From CAYZIB01 sp964478425 (GTDB lineage: Bacteria; Bacillota_I; Bacilli_A; Acholeplasmatales; WRBM01): a DNA stretch of 64,000 bases. The stretch is from NCBI GenBank assembly GCA_964478425.1, contig CAYZIB010000005.1:1-64000 (forward strand). The letters are read 5' to 3'. Positions 43,028 to 50,912 of the stretch are shown here, one piece after another. Each line of letters begins with the position of its first letter. Within the stretch, counting starts at the first letter, position 1. Position numbers and translations under genes: made by a program. A model generated the notes under the pieces. It had not been told where the DNA came from, ran no database searches, and was given only the letters and a program-made list of their open reading frames with translations.

Positions 43028-43537
43028 TTTTAATGCTTCTATTAAATCAGCTTTCTTCATTGAAGAATATCCAGTAATACCTTTTTGTTTAGCTAATTCT
43101 TTTAATTCAGTTAATTTTAAGCTTTCTAAATTAACTGATTCAGCTTCAACAACTGTTTCAACAACATTAACTGTATTTTCTACTAAAGTAGGATTTTTAG
43201 CTATTTCAACATATTTTTTGAATGTTTCCATATCATTTACAGCTAAATCAGCTAACATTTTACGGTTGATTTGAATATTAGCAACCTTTAATCCATTAAT
43301 AAATCTTGAATATTTAATATCATTCATTTGGCAAGCCGCATTAATTCTTGCAATCCATAATTTTCTGAAATTTCTTTTTTTAGTTCTTCTATCACGGTAA
43401 GCGTATCTTAATGAACGCATTACTTGTTCATGAGCAGTTTTATATAAAGTATGTTTTGATCCAAAGTATCCTTTAGCTAATTTTAATGTTTTATTACGTC
43501 TTCTTCTTGTTACGTAACCACCTTTAACTCTTGGCAT
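43025..43537 (-). CDS. rplT: 50S ribosomal protein L20 with C-terminal Rho-N-like extension
   Basis: Residues 1-117 are a normal L20 (PRVKGGYVTRRRRNKTLKLAKGYFG ... INRKMLADLAV). About 50 more residues follow: a Val/Glu-rich linker and LESLKLTELKELAKQKGITGYSSMKKADLIEALK (34 residues, 43026-43129), which fits the Rho N-terminal/SAP-like fold (helix-extended loop-helix, nucleic-acid binding). L20 is usually 117-119 residues. L20 also represses its own operon in Bacillus; the extension might alter RNA binding. Third gene of the operon. Confidence 0.95.
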   Translation of the reverse strand: MPRVKGGYVTRRRRNKTLKLAKGYFGSKHTLYKTAHEQVMRSLRYAYRDRRTKKRNFRKLWIARINAACQMNDIKYSRFINGLKVANIQINRKMLADLAVNDMETFKKYVEIAKNPTLVENTVNVVETVVEAESVNLESLKLTELKELAKQKGITGYSSMKKADLIEALK

Positions 43538-43551
43538 GTTTTTCCCTCCTC

Positions 43552-43752
43552 TTATAGCATATTACTTATAACAGATTTAATTCTTTTATAATCTGTTTTA
43601 TGTAATGTTGTTTGTTTACTTAAATTTTTGTTTTGTTTATGAGTTTTGTTTTGTTTTAAATGTCCAGTATAAGCATGTCCTCTCATGATTTTACCTGAAC
43701 CAGTTACTTTTAATCTTTTTTTGTAACCGCTATGTGTCTTTTGTTTTGGCAT
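43552..43752 (-). CDS. rpmI: 50S ribosomal protein L35
   Basis: 66-residue basic protein matching L35 (PKQKTHSGYKKRLKVTGSGKIMRGHAYTGH). GGAG precedes the ATG. It lies between infC and rplT, the universal order. Confidence 0.95.
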   Translation of the reverse strand: MPKQKTHSGYKKRLKVTGSGKIMRGHAYTGHLKQNKTHKQNKNLSKQTTLHKTDYKRIKSVISNML

Positions 43753-43769
43753 ATTATCTTCTCCTTATA

Positions 43770-44297
43770 TTATTTTTCTATTTTTTGTGCTAAAACTGCT
43801 GTTAAAATTTTTCCTTCTTGTTTGATATTTGCTTCGATTTTTGCACAATCTTCAAGTGAATTAATAAAATTAACCATTACTTGTTTTACTAAATCGACAT
43901 GAGTAATAATTCTTCCGCTCATTCTTAAACTTACTTTGACTTTATCGCCTTTTTGTAAAAATTTTCTTGCTTGATTAGATTTTGTATCTAAATCATGTTT
44001 ATCAATTGTTGGGCTTAATCTTATTTCTTTTACTTGAATAACTTTTTGATTTTTCTTAACTTCTTTAGATTTTTTTTGTTGATCATATCTAAATTTAGAA
44101 TAATTAATAAATTTAGCAACTGGTGGCTTTGCATTTGGAGCAACCACATATAAATCTAAATCGCGACCTCTTGCTTTATATAAAGCATCTTTTTTAGTTA
44201 AAACTCCTAATTGTTCTCCATCATCTGTTATTACTAATAATTTATCAAATTTAATATTTTCATTTAGTAATTCATCGGTTTGTTTATTTTTGTTTAT
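43770..44297 (-). CDS. infC: Translation initiation factor IF-3, apparent AUA start
   Basis: IF3 keeps ribosomal subunits apart and proofreads start codons. The body is typical: LLNENIKFDKLLVITDDGEQLGVL, the linker and VKEIRLSPTIDKHDLDTKSNQARKFL. No ATG, GTG or TTG lies at a proper distance from the strong AGGAGGTG (44303-44310). The codon 7 nt after AGGAGG is ATA (44295-44297), followed directly by the usual IF3 N-terminus NKNKQTDELLNENI. Rare start codons are the rule for infC because IF3 discriminates against them, giving autoregulation. That gives about 175 residues. A TTG at 44345 lies in the leader terminator stem and is rejected. Confidence 0.9.
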   Translation of the reverse strand: MNKNKQTDELLNENIKFDKLLVITDDGEQLGVLTKKDALYKARGRDLDLYVVAPNAKPPVAKFINYSKFRYDQQKKSKEVKKNQKVIQVKEIRLSPTIDKHDLDTKSNQARKFLQKGDKVKVSLRMSGRIITHVDLVKQVMVNFINSLEDCAKIEANIKQEGKILTAVLAQKIEK

Positions 44298-44437
44298 AAA
44301 AACACCTCCTAAATAATATAAAAAATGGACGCAGAATACGCCCATTAAAAATCATCAAAAATATTTTAAGTGACTTTTTACCTATCGATTCATCAATCAG
44401 GTGAGAAACGGGTGTTCTTCTTTCCACGAATTTTAAC
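44298..44437 (-). promoter_or_regulatory. L20-type attenuator leader of infC-rpmI-rplT
   Basis: The 140-nt leader ends with a terminator hairpin: ATGGGCG (44345-44339) pairs with GCGTCCAT (44332-44325), followed by T6 (44324-44319). It stands just before the infC ribosome site. In Bacillus L20 binds this leader and promotes termination; position and design agree here. Confidence 0.75.
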
Positions 44438-44443
44438 AAATTA

Positions 44444-44471
44444 ATTATATCAATTATTAATTATTTGTCAA
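44444..44471 (-). promoter_or_regulatory. Promoter of infC operon
   Basis: Minus strand TTGACA (44466-44471), 16-bp spacer, TATAAT (44444-44449) with TGA extension. The -35 box overlaps the stop end of the upstream permease gene. Confidence 0.9.
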
Positions 44472-45148
44472 TAGTTTTTTTTGAAAATAATTATATTTTC
44501 TAAAATAAATAAATTAACAATCAAAAGTACAACTAAATATATGTTTTTATATTCAAAAATATTATTATTAAACACTAATAAAAATAGTTCTTTATCTAGA
44601 TTATTTTTATAAAGATATAAAAGAAAAACAATAATAAATGAGATTAAAATATTTATTTTATTGTTTGTTACTTCTTCTAAAATTGAAACAATTTCTAAAA
44701 TTACTATAAAACTAATAAAGAAATTTATAAAATTTTTTTTAAAAATTAATTTATCAAATTTAAAAATATAATATTTATTCATTATTAAAATCAAACTAAA
44801 AAAGACTAATGAACAAATAAAAATTATAGTTAATTGATATATTTTTTTTGTATAAAAATTTTTAAATCTACTATAATTAATTATATTTATTATCTGATAA
44901 CCTTTTTGATTAAATAAAACTAAAAATAAAATTATTAAATTAATTAAAAGTTCATACATTTTAAAAGTTTTAAACAAAAAATTTTCATATAAATATTTTT
45001 CTAAACACAAAAATTTATTAAAAGAATAAATAGCACCAGATATATATAATAAATAGCATAAAAATAGCCCATATAACGCAATTATAAAATAGATAAATGT
45101 TTTATTAATATTTACTTTAAAATGCGTATAAATTAATTTAAATCCCAT
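44468..45148 (-). CDS. Unassigned integral membrane protein, probable ABC permease partner
   Basis: The 226-residue protein has six predicted TM helices (for example TFIYFIIALYGLFLCYLLYI, IYQLTIIFICSLVFFSLILIM, NIYLVVLLIVNLFILENIII) and almost no polar loops. I recognise no family. It overlaps the ATPase gene by 16 nt, so it is probably the membrane subunit of that transporter, an ABC-2-like arrangement. Last gene of a four-gene operon. Confidence 0.7.
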   Translation of the reverse strand: MGFKLIYTHFKVNINKTFIYFIIALYGLFLCYLLYISGAIYSFNKFLCLEKYLYENFLFKTFKMYELLINLIILFLVLFNQKGYQIINIINYSRFKNFYTKKIYQLTIIFICSLVFFSLILIMNKYYIFKFDKLIFKKNFINFFISFIVILEIVSILEEVTNNKINILISFIIVFLLYLYKNNLDKELFLLVFNNNIFEYKNIYLVVLLIVNLFILENIIIFKKNY

Positions 45149-45690
45149 ATAATTCCTGGAGTGTTATATGCTTTTATATTATTAGTTGCTATTAAAAAAG
45201 TTTTATTTAAATAATTTTTATAGTATTTAATTATTTTTGATAATATTTCTTTACTTGAATCATCTAAATAAGTATCAACTTCGTCTAATATGTATAAATC
45301 TTTATTTTGTGATAAACAAATAATTAATGCTACTTTTTGTTTTGTTCCGTTAGACATTTTTTTTATTAATTTATTTTCTAAGTTAAATATTTTTTTTAAA
45401 TCCATATTAAAATTGTTAGAACTATATAATTTAATTAAATCAAATGCATACATATCTTTCGGTAAAATATTTTTATCTGGAATATAACTTATGGTAAATT
45501 TTTTATTAAATTTAAATATTTGATTTTTGGATTTTTTTATGTTATATAATCCCGATATAAATTTTAAAATTGAAGTTTTTCCTATACCATTTTTTCCTAA
45601 AATGTAATAAATATTTTTTTCATAAATGATCATAGTTTGATTTTTAAAATAATTTTTTTGATAAAAATCAGTTAATTCTATTAATTTCAT
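45133..45690 (-). CDS. Short ABC-type ATPase with atypical motifs
   Basis: At 185 residues it is shorter than the usual 210-240. Walker A GKNGIGKTS (about 33-41), signature MSNGTKQKVALI (in place of LSGGQ) and Walker B LYILDEVDTYLDD are present. The H-loop position reads FLIATNNIKA, with no His. The Q-loop is not obvious. The start overlaps the preceding gene by 23 nt. Such minimal ATPases occur with ABC-2 permeases in bacteriocin export and immunity, but that is inference. Confidence 0.78.
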   Translation of the reverse strand: MKLIELTDFYQKNYFKNQTMIIYEKNIYYILGKNGIGKTSILKFISGLYNIKKSKNQIFKFNKKFTISYIPDKNILPKDMYAFDLIKLYSSNNFNMDLKKIFNLENKLIKKMSNGTKQKVALIICLSQNKDLYILDEVDTYLDDSSKEILSKIIKYYKNYLNKTFLIATNNIKAYNTPGIIWDLN

Positions 45691-46567
45691 TTAAAACTAA
45701 ATATTTATTCATTAAAGATAGATCATTTATTTTAAAATAAGTTAACTTAGGACTTATATAAGAAATATTATCAATATCAATTAAAAAACTTATATCTGAT
45801 AAATAAATCAATTTATAATATTTTATAGGTATTAAGATATAATAATCATTTATTTTATAATTTATATTGTCATTATTATTTTCGTAATTTATATATAAAT
45901 TATAATCATCATATATACTAGATAAATCGATATTATGTGAAAAATCATTATTTAATAGGATTTTTGCATTTTCTAAATCGAAAATATAATTATCATCTAA
46001 TGAAATTAATTTATTGATATAATTATATTTTAAATTATCAATTTTAAGGACTAAAGCTGCTAAATATTCGGTATTTTCGTAGATATTTGTTATTCCATAT
46101 AATCCTAAAAAATCAAATGTTTCATATTCATTTAGTAAAAAATTTATTGATCCTATATTGATTTTTGCATCTTCTAAATCCGTATTAATGATTAAATATG
46201 CTTCATCTATTTTTAGATTTGAAATTATATTTTTTACTTTAACATCATACGTATATGAATAAATGTATGTACTATTTTTAATGATTTCTTCATTATAATA
46301 AATATCTTTTATCTCTATTTCAAATTTAATTGTTTCTAAATTATTAGTAATATATGCATTATTTATTGATTTTTTATTAGTTAATTCTGTTTTTTTATTA
46401 TTAAAATATAAATCAATATTAAAAATATCATTGTTTTTTATATTACAGTAAGAACTTTTTATTGAAAAAATATAATCATTTAATGACTTTGAATCTAATA
46501 TGGTTATTAAAGCAATAATTAATACTAAAAAAATAGTAAAAATTGCTAATATTTTTTTTAATTTCAT
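45668..46567 (-). CDS. Membrane-anchored extracytoplasmic protein of unknown function
   Basis: A single N-terminal TM/signal anchor (KKILAIFTIFLVLIIALITIL) precedes about 270 residues very rich in Asn, Ile, Tyr and Asp, with mainly beta character and no recognised motif. It overlaps the upstream gene by 4 nt and the ATPase gene by 23 nt, so it is a constituent of the four-gene unit. Confidence 0.7.
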   Translation of the reverse strand: MKLKKILAIFTIFLVLIIALITILDSKSLNDYIFSIKSSYCNIKNNDIFNIDLYFNNKKTELTNKKSINNAYITNNLETIKFEIEIKDIYYNEEIIKNSTYIYSYTYDVKVKNIISNLKIDEAYLIINTDLEDAKINIGSINFLLNEYETFDFLGLYGITNIYENTEYLAALVLKIDNLKYNYINKLISLDDNYIFDLENAKILLNNDFSHNIDLSSIYDDYNLYINYENNNDNINYKINDYYILIPIKYYKLIYLSDISFLIDIDNISYISPKLTYFKINDLSLMNKYLVLNEINRIN

Positions 46568-47181
46568 CTTATTTTAATTTTCTCCAATCTGTGATATTCG
46601 GTTGTATTTTTTATTAGTTCAAATCCACCTTTTTCAGAGGTAATAAAAAATATATAATTTTTTGCAACCCCATTTGTTAGATATCCTTTTCCTGTAATAT
46701 ATAAATTAACCATTGTTCCTGGATCTATTAAAATTTTTAAGGTAACTTTTTCATCTTCTTCTGTAGTGTTTTGGTTCGAAAAATCCCAATTAATTTTATT
46801 TTCTAAACCGGTACTAAATTTTTTTACTGTCCCTTTAACTGTAACTTGCAAATTTCCAGAATAATTTATGGATGTTTTTGTTTGTTTTTTGTATTTATAT
46901 TCATAGTCATATTCAATTGCTGTATTTCCGTCGTTATAATATGAAAAAAGTGTTTCTTTTTTATATGTAAATGGTACTTTATCATTTATTGTATAGACTT
47001 TCCACCCAACAAATTTTTGTTTTCCTAATTTTTTATAGTAGTAATCATAATCTTTTTTAGTAAAATCATCTAAAAATTTTCCCTTTTCTAAAAAAATTTC
47101 TTCATAATTTTGATAACTTGCATCAATTGTTTTTATATTTATTAAAAGTATAAATATTAATAAAGTAAATATTTTTTTCAT
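46564..47181 (-). CDS. Secreted beta-rich protein of unknown function
   Basis: A cleavable signal peptide (KKIFTLLIFILLINIKTIDA-S) precedes about 185 residues. The second half alternates polar and hydrophobic residues (KTSINYSGNLQVTVKGTVKK, then EEDEKVTLKILIDPGTMVNLYITGKGYL), a pattern like aerolysin-type or other beta-strand-rich proteins, but I cannot assign a family. GAGGTG lies before the ATG. First gene of the operon, whose ABC genes may export or respond to it. Confidence 0.7.
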   Translation of the reverse strand: MKKIFTLLIFILLINIKTIDASYQNYEEIFLEKGKFLDDFTKKDYDYYYKKLGKQKFVGWKVYTINDKVPFTYKKETLFSYYNDGNTAIEYDYEYKYKKQTKTSINYSGNLQVTVKGTVKKFSTGLENKINWDFSNQNTTEEDEKVTLKILIDPGTMVNLYITGKGYLTNGVAKNYIFFITSEKGGFELIKNTTEYHRLEKIKIR

Positions 47182-47535
47182 TTTTTCACCTCAAATATAT
47201 ATTTATCATTTAAATTATCAATTACTTTTTTTATTTAATAAGTAGTTTTAAAAACAAGATTAAATATTTTGTAATATTTTGTAGAAAAATATTTGATTTA
47301 GTTTAAAAAACTACATAATATTTTAAATTTTAACATAGTTTTTAATATTATGTTTCATAAATAATAACATATTGTCGAATATTATATTATTTAGTTTTTA
47401 AAACTATTAATAAAATGAAAATTAATTAAAAAGCTTTTATTATTTGTAATAGTACACTTTGCATAGGTAATGATAAAGATATAAAACCAAAAGTTTCAAC
47501 CATTATTTATTACTTTTTTAATTATCAGTACAGCA
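47182..47535. other. Non-coding AT-rich gap with a nested inverted repeat
   Basis: No gene is seen. GTAGTTTT (47242-47249) is inverted at AAAACTAC (47307-47314), and between them AAATATTTT (47262-47270) is inverted at AAAATATTT (47286-47294), giving a 73-bp nested palindrome 60 bp upstream of the secreted-protein gene. A small palindrome TAGTTTTTAAAACTA lies at 47392-47406. Confidence 0.45.
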
Positions 47536-47568
47536 TAAAAAAATCATTACAAATTAATGTAATGATTT
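47536..47568 (-). terminator. Terminator of the NADAR gene
   Basis: AAATCATTACA (47541-47551) and TGTAATGATTT (47558-47568), T7 on the minus strand. Confidence 0.85.
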
Positions 47569-47617
47569 ATAAAATTATGTTTTTTTACTAACATTTTAGA
47601 ATAACTAATTTATTAAA

Positions 47618-48091
47618 TTATAATTGTTCACGCACAAGCATTAATGTATATCCTAATAAATTTTTCCCTTTCCATTTTGATTTATCAAATCTATTAGTAT
47701 CGTTCATCGATAAACCAATTCCCCAAATTATATCTTTTACAGAACATTCTACAATAGTTAAATTTCCTGTTTTTTTTAATTTTTCTTTCAATTCATTATT
47801 TTGAGAGAACTTAGCAATTAATCCTTGATATATTATAATTTGTCTAACTCCGTTCCAAATATTTTCATCATAACCAGAAACCATTCTTCCTAGTGATTTA
47901 ATTTTAGCTACATCTGTTTCATTAAGAATTTCATTAGCAATTTTTATATCATTAAATTGAATTGCCTTTTTATACATCATATATTGTTCCATAGACGAAA
48001 ACGTAATGTTATCTATTATAAAAGTAGATAAATACCAATTACTCAAATATCCATTTTCTTCTTCTGGATTATGAAAACAAATTAGTTTTAT
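47618..48091 (-). CDS. NADAR-family protein (YbiA/RibX-like), 5' end unusual
   Basis: NADAR proteins are N-glycosidases acting on riboflavin intermediates or ADP-ribosyl groups. The family pattern NGYLSNWYLS ... SMEQYMMYKKA ... KSLGRMV ... WGIGLSMND ... GKNLLGYTLM is clear. The first conventional start in frame is TTG at 48046, but homology extends further: CFHNPEEENGYLSNWY is open upstream with no ATG, GTG or TTG. An ATA at 48089-48091 would give K-L-I-C-F-H-N-P, the length expected of the family, behind a weak GTGAG. Either AUA is used, or the start codon is damaged and a shorter product is made. Confidence 0.75.
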   Translation of the reverse strand: MKLICFHNPEEENGYLSNWYLSTFIIDNITFSSMEQYMMYKKAIQFNDIKIANEILNETDVAKIKSLGRMVSGYDENIWNGVRQIIIYQGLIAKFSQNNELKEKLKKTGNLTIVECSVKDIIWGIGLSMNDTNRFDKSKWKGKNLLGYTLMLVREQL

Positions 48092-48404
48092 TAAAAAATT
48101 CTCACTTTCACAACTGAAATCATATTTAAATTCAATTTGATTATATCATATTTTTGAAATACACACAATTAAATTGTAGTTTTTTAAAATAAATTTTGAA
48201 TTTTGCAAATTTCACTAATAAAAAATTACTTTGAATTAATTAATAACCATAAAAATATGAAAATAATAGCACTAATTTAATTTAATATTTATTCTAATAT
48301 ATTTAAACTAAATTAAAAAGGTATTTTTTTTAACTTGTTCAAATATGAAATAATTATTTCCATAATTAAGCATTTCTTTTCTTGTTATTACTATTATATA
48401 ACAC
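48092..48404. other. Non-coding AT-rich gap
   Basis: About 310 bp between the NADAR gene and the inverted repeat at 48405. I see no gene, RNA or clear promoter. An out-of-frame ATG (about 48121) with eleven codons ends at TAA and looks meaningless unless a base is missing from the T6 run at 48093-48098. Confidence 0.4.
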
Positions 48405-48468
48405 AAATAGACCCTACAAAGTAGAATCTACACTTTTTTTTGATGCGTCTACTTTATAGGGTCTATTT
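48405..48468. terminator. Long inverted repeat downstream of pgcA, probable terminator
   Basis: A 21-bp arm AAATAGACCC... (48405-48425) is inverted at 48448-48468 with one mismatch and a 22-nt loop. It is much longer and GC-richer than other terminators here. It lies 42 bp past the pgcA stop. No T tract directly follows on the minus strand, so a role in mRNA stability or a mobile-element remnant is also possible. Confidence 0.55.
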
Positions 48469-48509
48469 TAATATTTGATTGTTTTTTTATTTAGTTTAAA
48501 ATGTTTAAT

Positions 48510-50156
48510 TTATTCAATCGTATTTAAAATTTCTTTTACTTCTTCTATTAAATTATTTAATAATTGATTAGATTTTTCTAATGAATTACTATTAATTCCA
48601 TAATAAATTTTTAATTTAGGTTCTGTTCCGCTTGGTCTTAAAATAAACCAATTATCTAAATCATCACTAAATTTAATCATATTTGTTTTTGGTAAATCAG
48701 TATCTTTTAAATAATCTATTTTATCAGTTATATTAATTGTTTTTAATTTAATATCGTTACTTCTAAAATATGATAAAACACTATTCATTTTAGTATTACC
48801 ATCAATTCCTTTAAAATTAATACTTTGAGTAAATTCTTTATAATATCCATATTTTTCATAAATTTCATATAAAACATCAATTAAAGTTTTATTCATTTGT
48901 TTATAATAACAAGTAATTTCAGCAAGCATTGTAATAGCTTGAATAGCATCTTTATCTCTTACAAAATCTTTTATTAAACATCCATATGATTCTTCAAAAC
49001 CAAAATAATAATTTAAATTATTGTTTTCTAACATAGTACATTTTTCACCAATATATTTAAATCCCGTTAATACAGTTATTGTATTAAGATTATTTGATTT
49101 TGCAATTTTTCTTGGTAGACTAGATGAAACAATTGAAGATAATACATAAGAATCTTTTTTTATTTTTTTAAATTTTGTTAAATAATCTAAAATTATTGAA
49201 GCCGTTTCATTTCCATTTAAATAAATATATTCATTATTATGCAATACTACAACACCTAATCTATCAGCATCAGGATCTGTAGCAAGTATACAATCAGCTT
49301 TTAATTTTTTAGCAATATCAATAGCTTCACTATAAGCAATTTTTTCTTCTGGATTAGCACTTTTTACATTAGAAAAATTTGGATCAGATGTCATTTGATC
49401 TAAAACATCAACTACTTTATATCCCAAATCTCTTAAAAATTTAGAAGCAAATACACTTCCAGTACCATGTAATGGAGTATAAACAAATAAAGAATTATCT
49501 TTTAAAACATTTTTATTAATACTAATTGTTTTTATATTTTCTAAATAAATTTTATCAATATCTTTACCAATTAAAGTAACTAATTCTAAATTTTTAGTAT
49601 CTTCAATATTAAAAATATCATCAATTTTATTTATTTCTTCAATGATTTGTTCAACATATAAAGGTAATATTTGAGCACCTGTCTCATCATATATTTTATA
49701 GCCATTATATTCTTTAGGATTATGGCTTGCTGTAATTATAATTCCCCCACAAGCATGGAAATGTCTTATTGCAAAAGAAACTTCTGGTGTTGGTCTTAAA
49801 CTTTCAAATCTATAAACTTTTATTCCTAAAGATGCTAACACATTAGCTGCAGCAATTGAAAATTCTTCTGAATAAAATCTGTTATCATATCCTATAACTA
49901 AACCTCTTGTTTTAGCTAAATTTTTATATCTCTTTAATAAATATCTTCCAAAACCTAAAGTAGCCTTTTTTATAATATAAATATTTAATTTATTTGTTCC
50001 TGGTCCAAGAACTCCACGCATTCCTGCTGTTCCAAATTCTAAATTTTTATAAAAACTTTCTTTAATTTCATCTTCACTATAATTTAATAATTGTTCTTTT
50101 AAATCCTCATTTACATTATTTAACCAATAATTGTATAAGGCTTTTACATCAATCAT
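48510..50156 (-). CDS. pgcA: Phosphoglucomutase / phosphomannomutase
   Basis: Alpha-D-phosphohexomutase interconverting glucose-1-P and glucose-6-P. Motifs: phosphoserine loop ITASHNPKEYNGYK, metal loop ATDPDADRLG, sugar loop GFEESYGC and phosphate loop RPSGTEPKLKIYYG. N-terminal EFGTAGMRGVLGPG is typical of the PgcA type. The ATG at 50156 behind GGAGG is preferred to an in-frame start at 50189 inside coaX. 548 residues. Provides sugar phosphates for wall, teichoic acid or glycolipid synthesis. Confidence 0.94.
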   Translation of the reverse strand: MIDVKALYNYWLNNVNEDLKEQLLNYSEDEIKESFYKNLEFGTAGMRGVLGPGTNKLNIYIIKKATLGFGRYLLKRYKNLAKTRGLVIGYDNRFYSEEFSIAAANVLASLGIKVYRFESLRPTPEVSFAIRHFHACGGIIITASHNPKEYNGYKIYDETGAQILPLYVEQIIEEINKIDDIFNIEDTKNLELVTLIGKDIDKIYLENIKTISINKNVLKDNSLFVYTPLHGTGSVFASKFLRDLGYKVVDVLDQMTSDPNFSNVKSANPEEKIAYSEAIDIAKKLKADCILATDPDADRLGVVVLHNNEYIYLNGNETASIILDYLTKFKKIKKDSYVLSSIVSSSLPRKIAKSNNLNTITVLTGFKYIGEKCTMLENNNLNYYFGFEESYGCLIKDFVRDKDAIQAITMLAEITCYYKQMNKTLIDVLYEIYEKYGYYKEFTQSINFKGIDGNTKMNSVLSYFRSNDIKLKTINITDKIDYLKDTDLPKTNMIKFSDDLDNWFILRPSGTEPKLKIYYGINSNSLEKSNQLLNNLIEEVKEILNTIE

Positions 50157-50157
50157 A

Positions 50158-50907
50158 CTATTCCTCCTTATTTTTTTTAAATATATCAATTATACCTTCT
50201 AAAATTAAATTTTCATCTAGTATAATATTTTCTTCACATAAAGGTATAATCAAATTAGCTAATCCCCCAGTAGCAATCACTTTAAAATCACTATTTACTT
50301 CTTTTCTAATTCTTTTAATCATACCATCTACTTCACTTGCAGTACCATATGTAACACCTGATTGCATACACAAAATTGTATTATTTCCTAATACATTTTT
50401 AGGTACACTTAAATCAATATTAGGTAATAAAGCAGTATTTTTTACAAGTGAATTTATTGAAATATTAACACCAGGAGATATTACAACTCCCATAATTGTT
50501 TTATTCTTTACATAGATATATTTATTGGCTGTTCCTAAATCAACGATTAAACAACTATCTCCATATTTAAAACTACCAACACTAGAGCAAATCAAATCAG
50601 CACCTACTTCTTTTGGATTGATTGCTTTGACTTTTAAGCCTGTTTTAACTCCGGGAGTAATATTTATCGGATTTATTTTAAAATGCTTTAAAATCATTTG
50701 ATTTATAAGGTTTGAGACATTTGGAACAACGCTTGATATAATTACATCAGAAATTTCTTTAATATTTATAAAATTTTTTATTAATAAATAATATTCATCA
50801 GCACTTTTATCTTTATCAGTATTAATTCTATAAGTGTTTAAAATTTTATAATTGTTTGCTGTTGCAAATAAAATATTGGTATTTCCAATATCAAATAATA
50901 ATATCAT
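50158..50907 (-). CDS. coaX: Type III pantothenate kinase
   Basis: First step of CoA synthesis. ASKHA-fold motifs: LLFDIGNTN at the N-terminus, GADLICSS, IVDLGTANKYI and ATGGLANLI. The ATG at 50907 begins the family-typical ILLFDIGNTN; a GTG at 50916 overlapping the previous stop (GTGA) is a possible alternative. 249 residues. Directly downstream of the ECF S component, which suggests a pantothenate uptake-phosphorylation pair; coaD lies 9 kb away. Confidence 0.93.
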   Translation of the reverse strand: MILLFDIGNTNILFATANNYKILNTYRINTDKDKSADEYYLLIKNFINIKEISDVIISSVVPNVSNLINQMILKHFKINPINITPGVKTGLKVKAINPKEVGADLICSSVGSFKYGDSCLIVDLGTANKYIYVKNKTIMGVVISPGVNISINSLVKNTALLPNIDLSVPKNVLGNNTILCMQSGVTYGTASEVDGMIKRIRKEVNSDFKVIATGGLANLIIPLCEENIILDENLILEGIIDIFKKNKEE

Positions 50908-50912
50908 ATTTA

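Noticed and set aside
44298..44345. TTG start of infC at 44345
   Set aside because: It lies in the attenuator hairpin, lacks a ribosome site and adds residues not found in IF3.
47182..47617. Search for a decayed gene, CRISPR or tRNA in this long gap
   Set aside because: No open frame, regularly spaced repeat or cloverleaf could be found; only stems and AT-rich filler.
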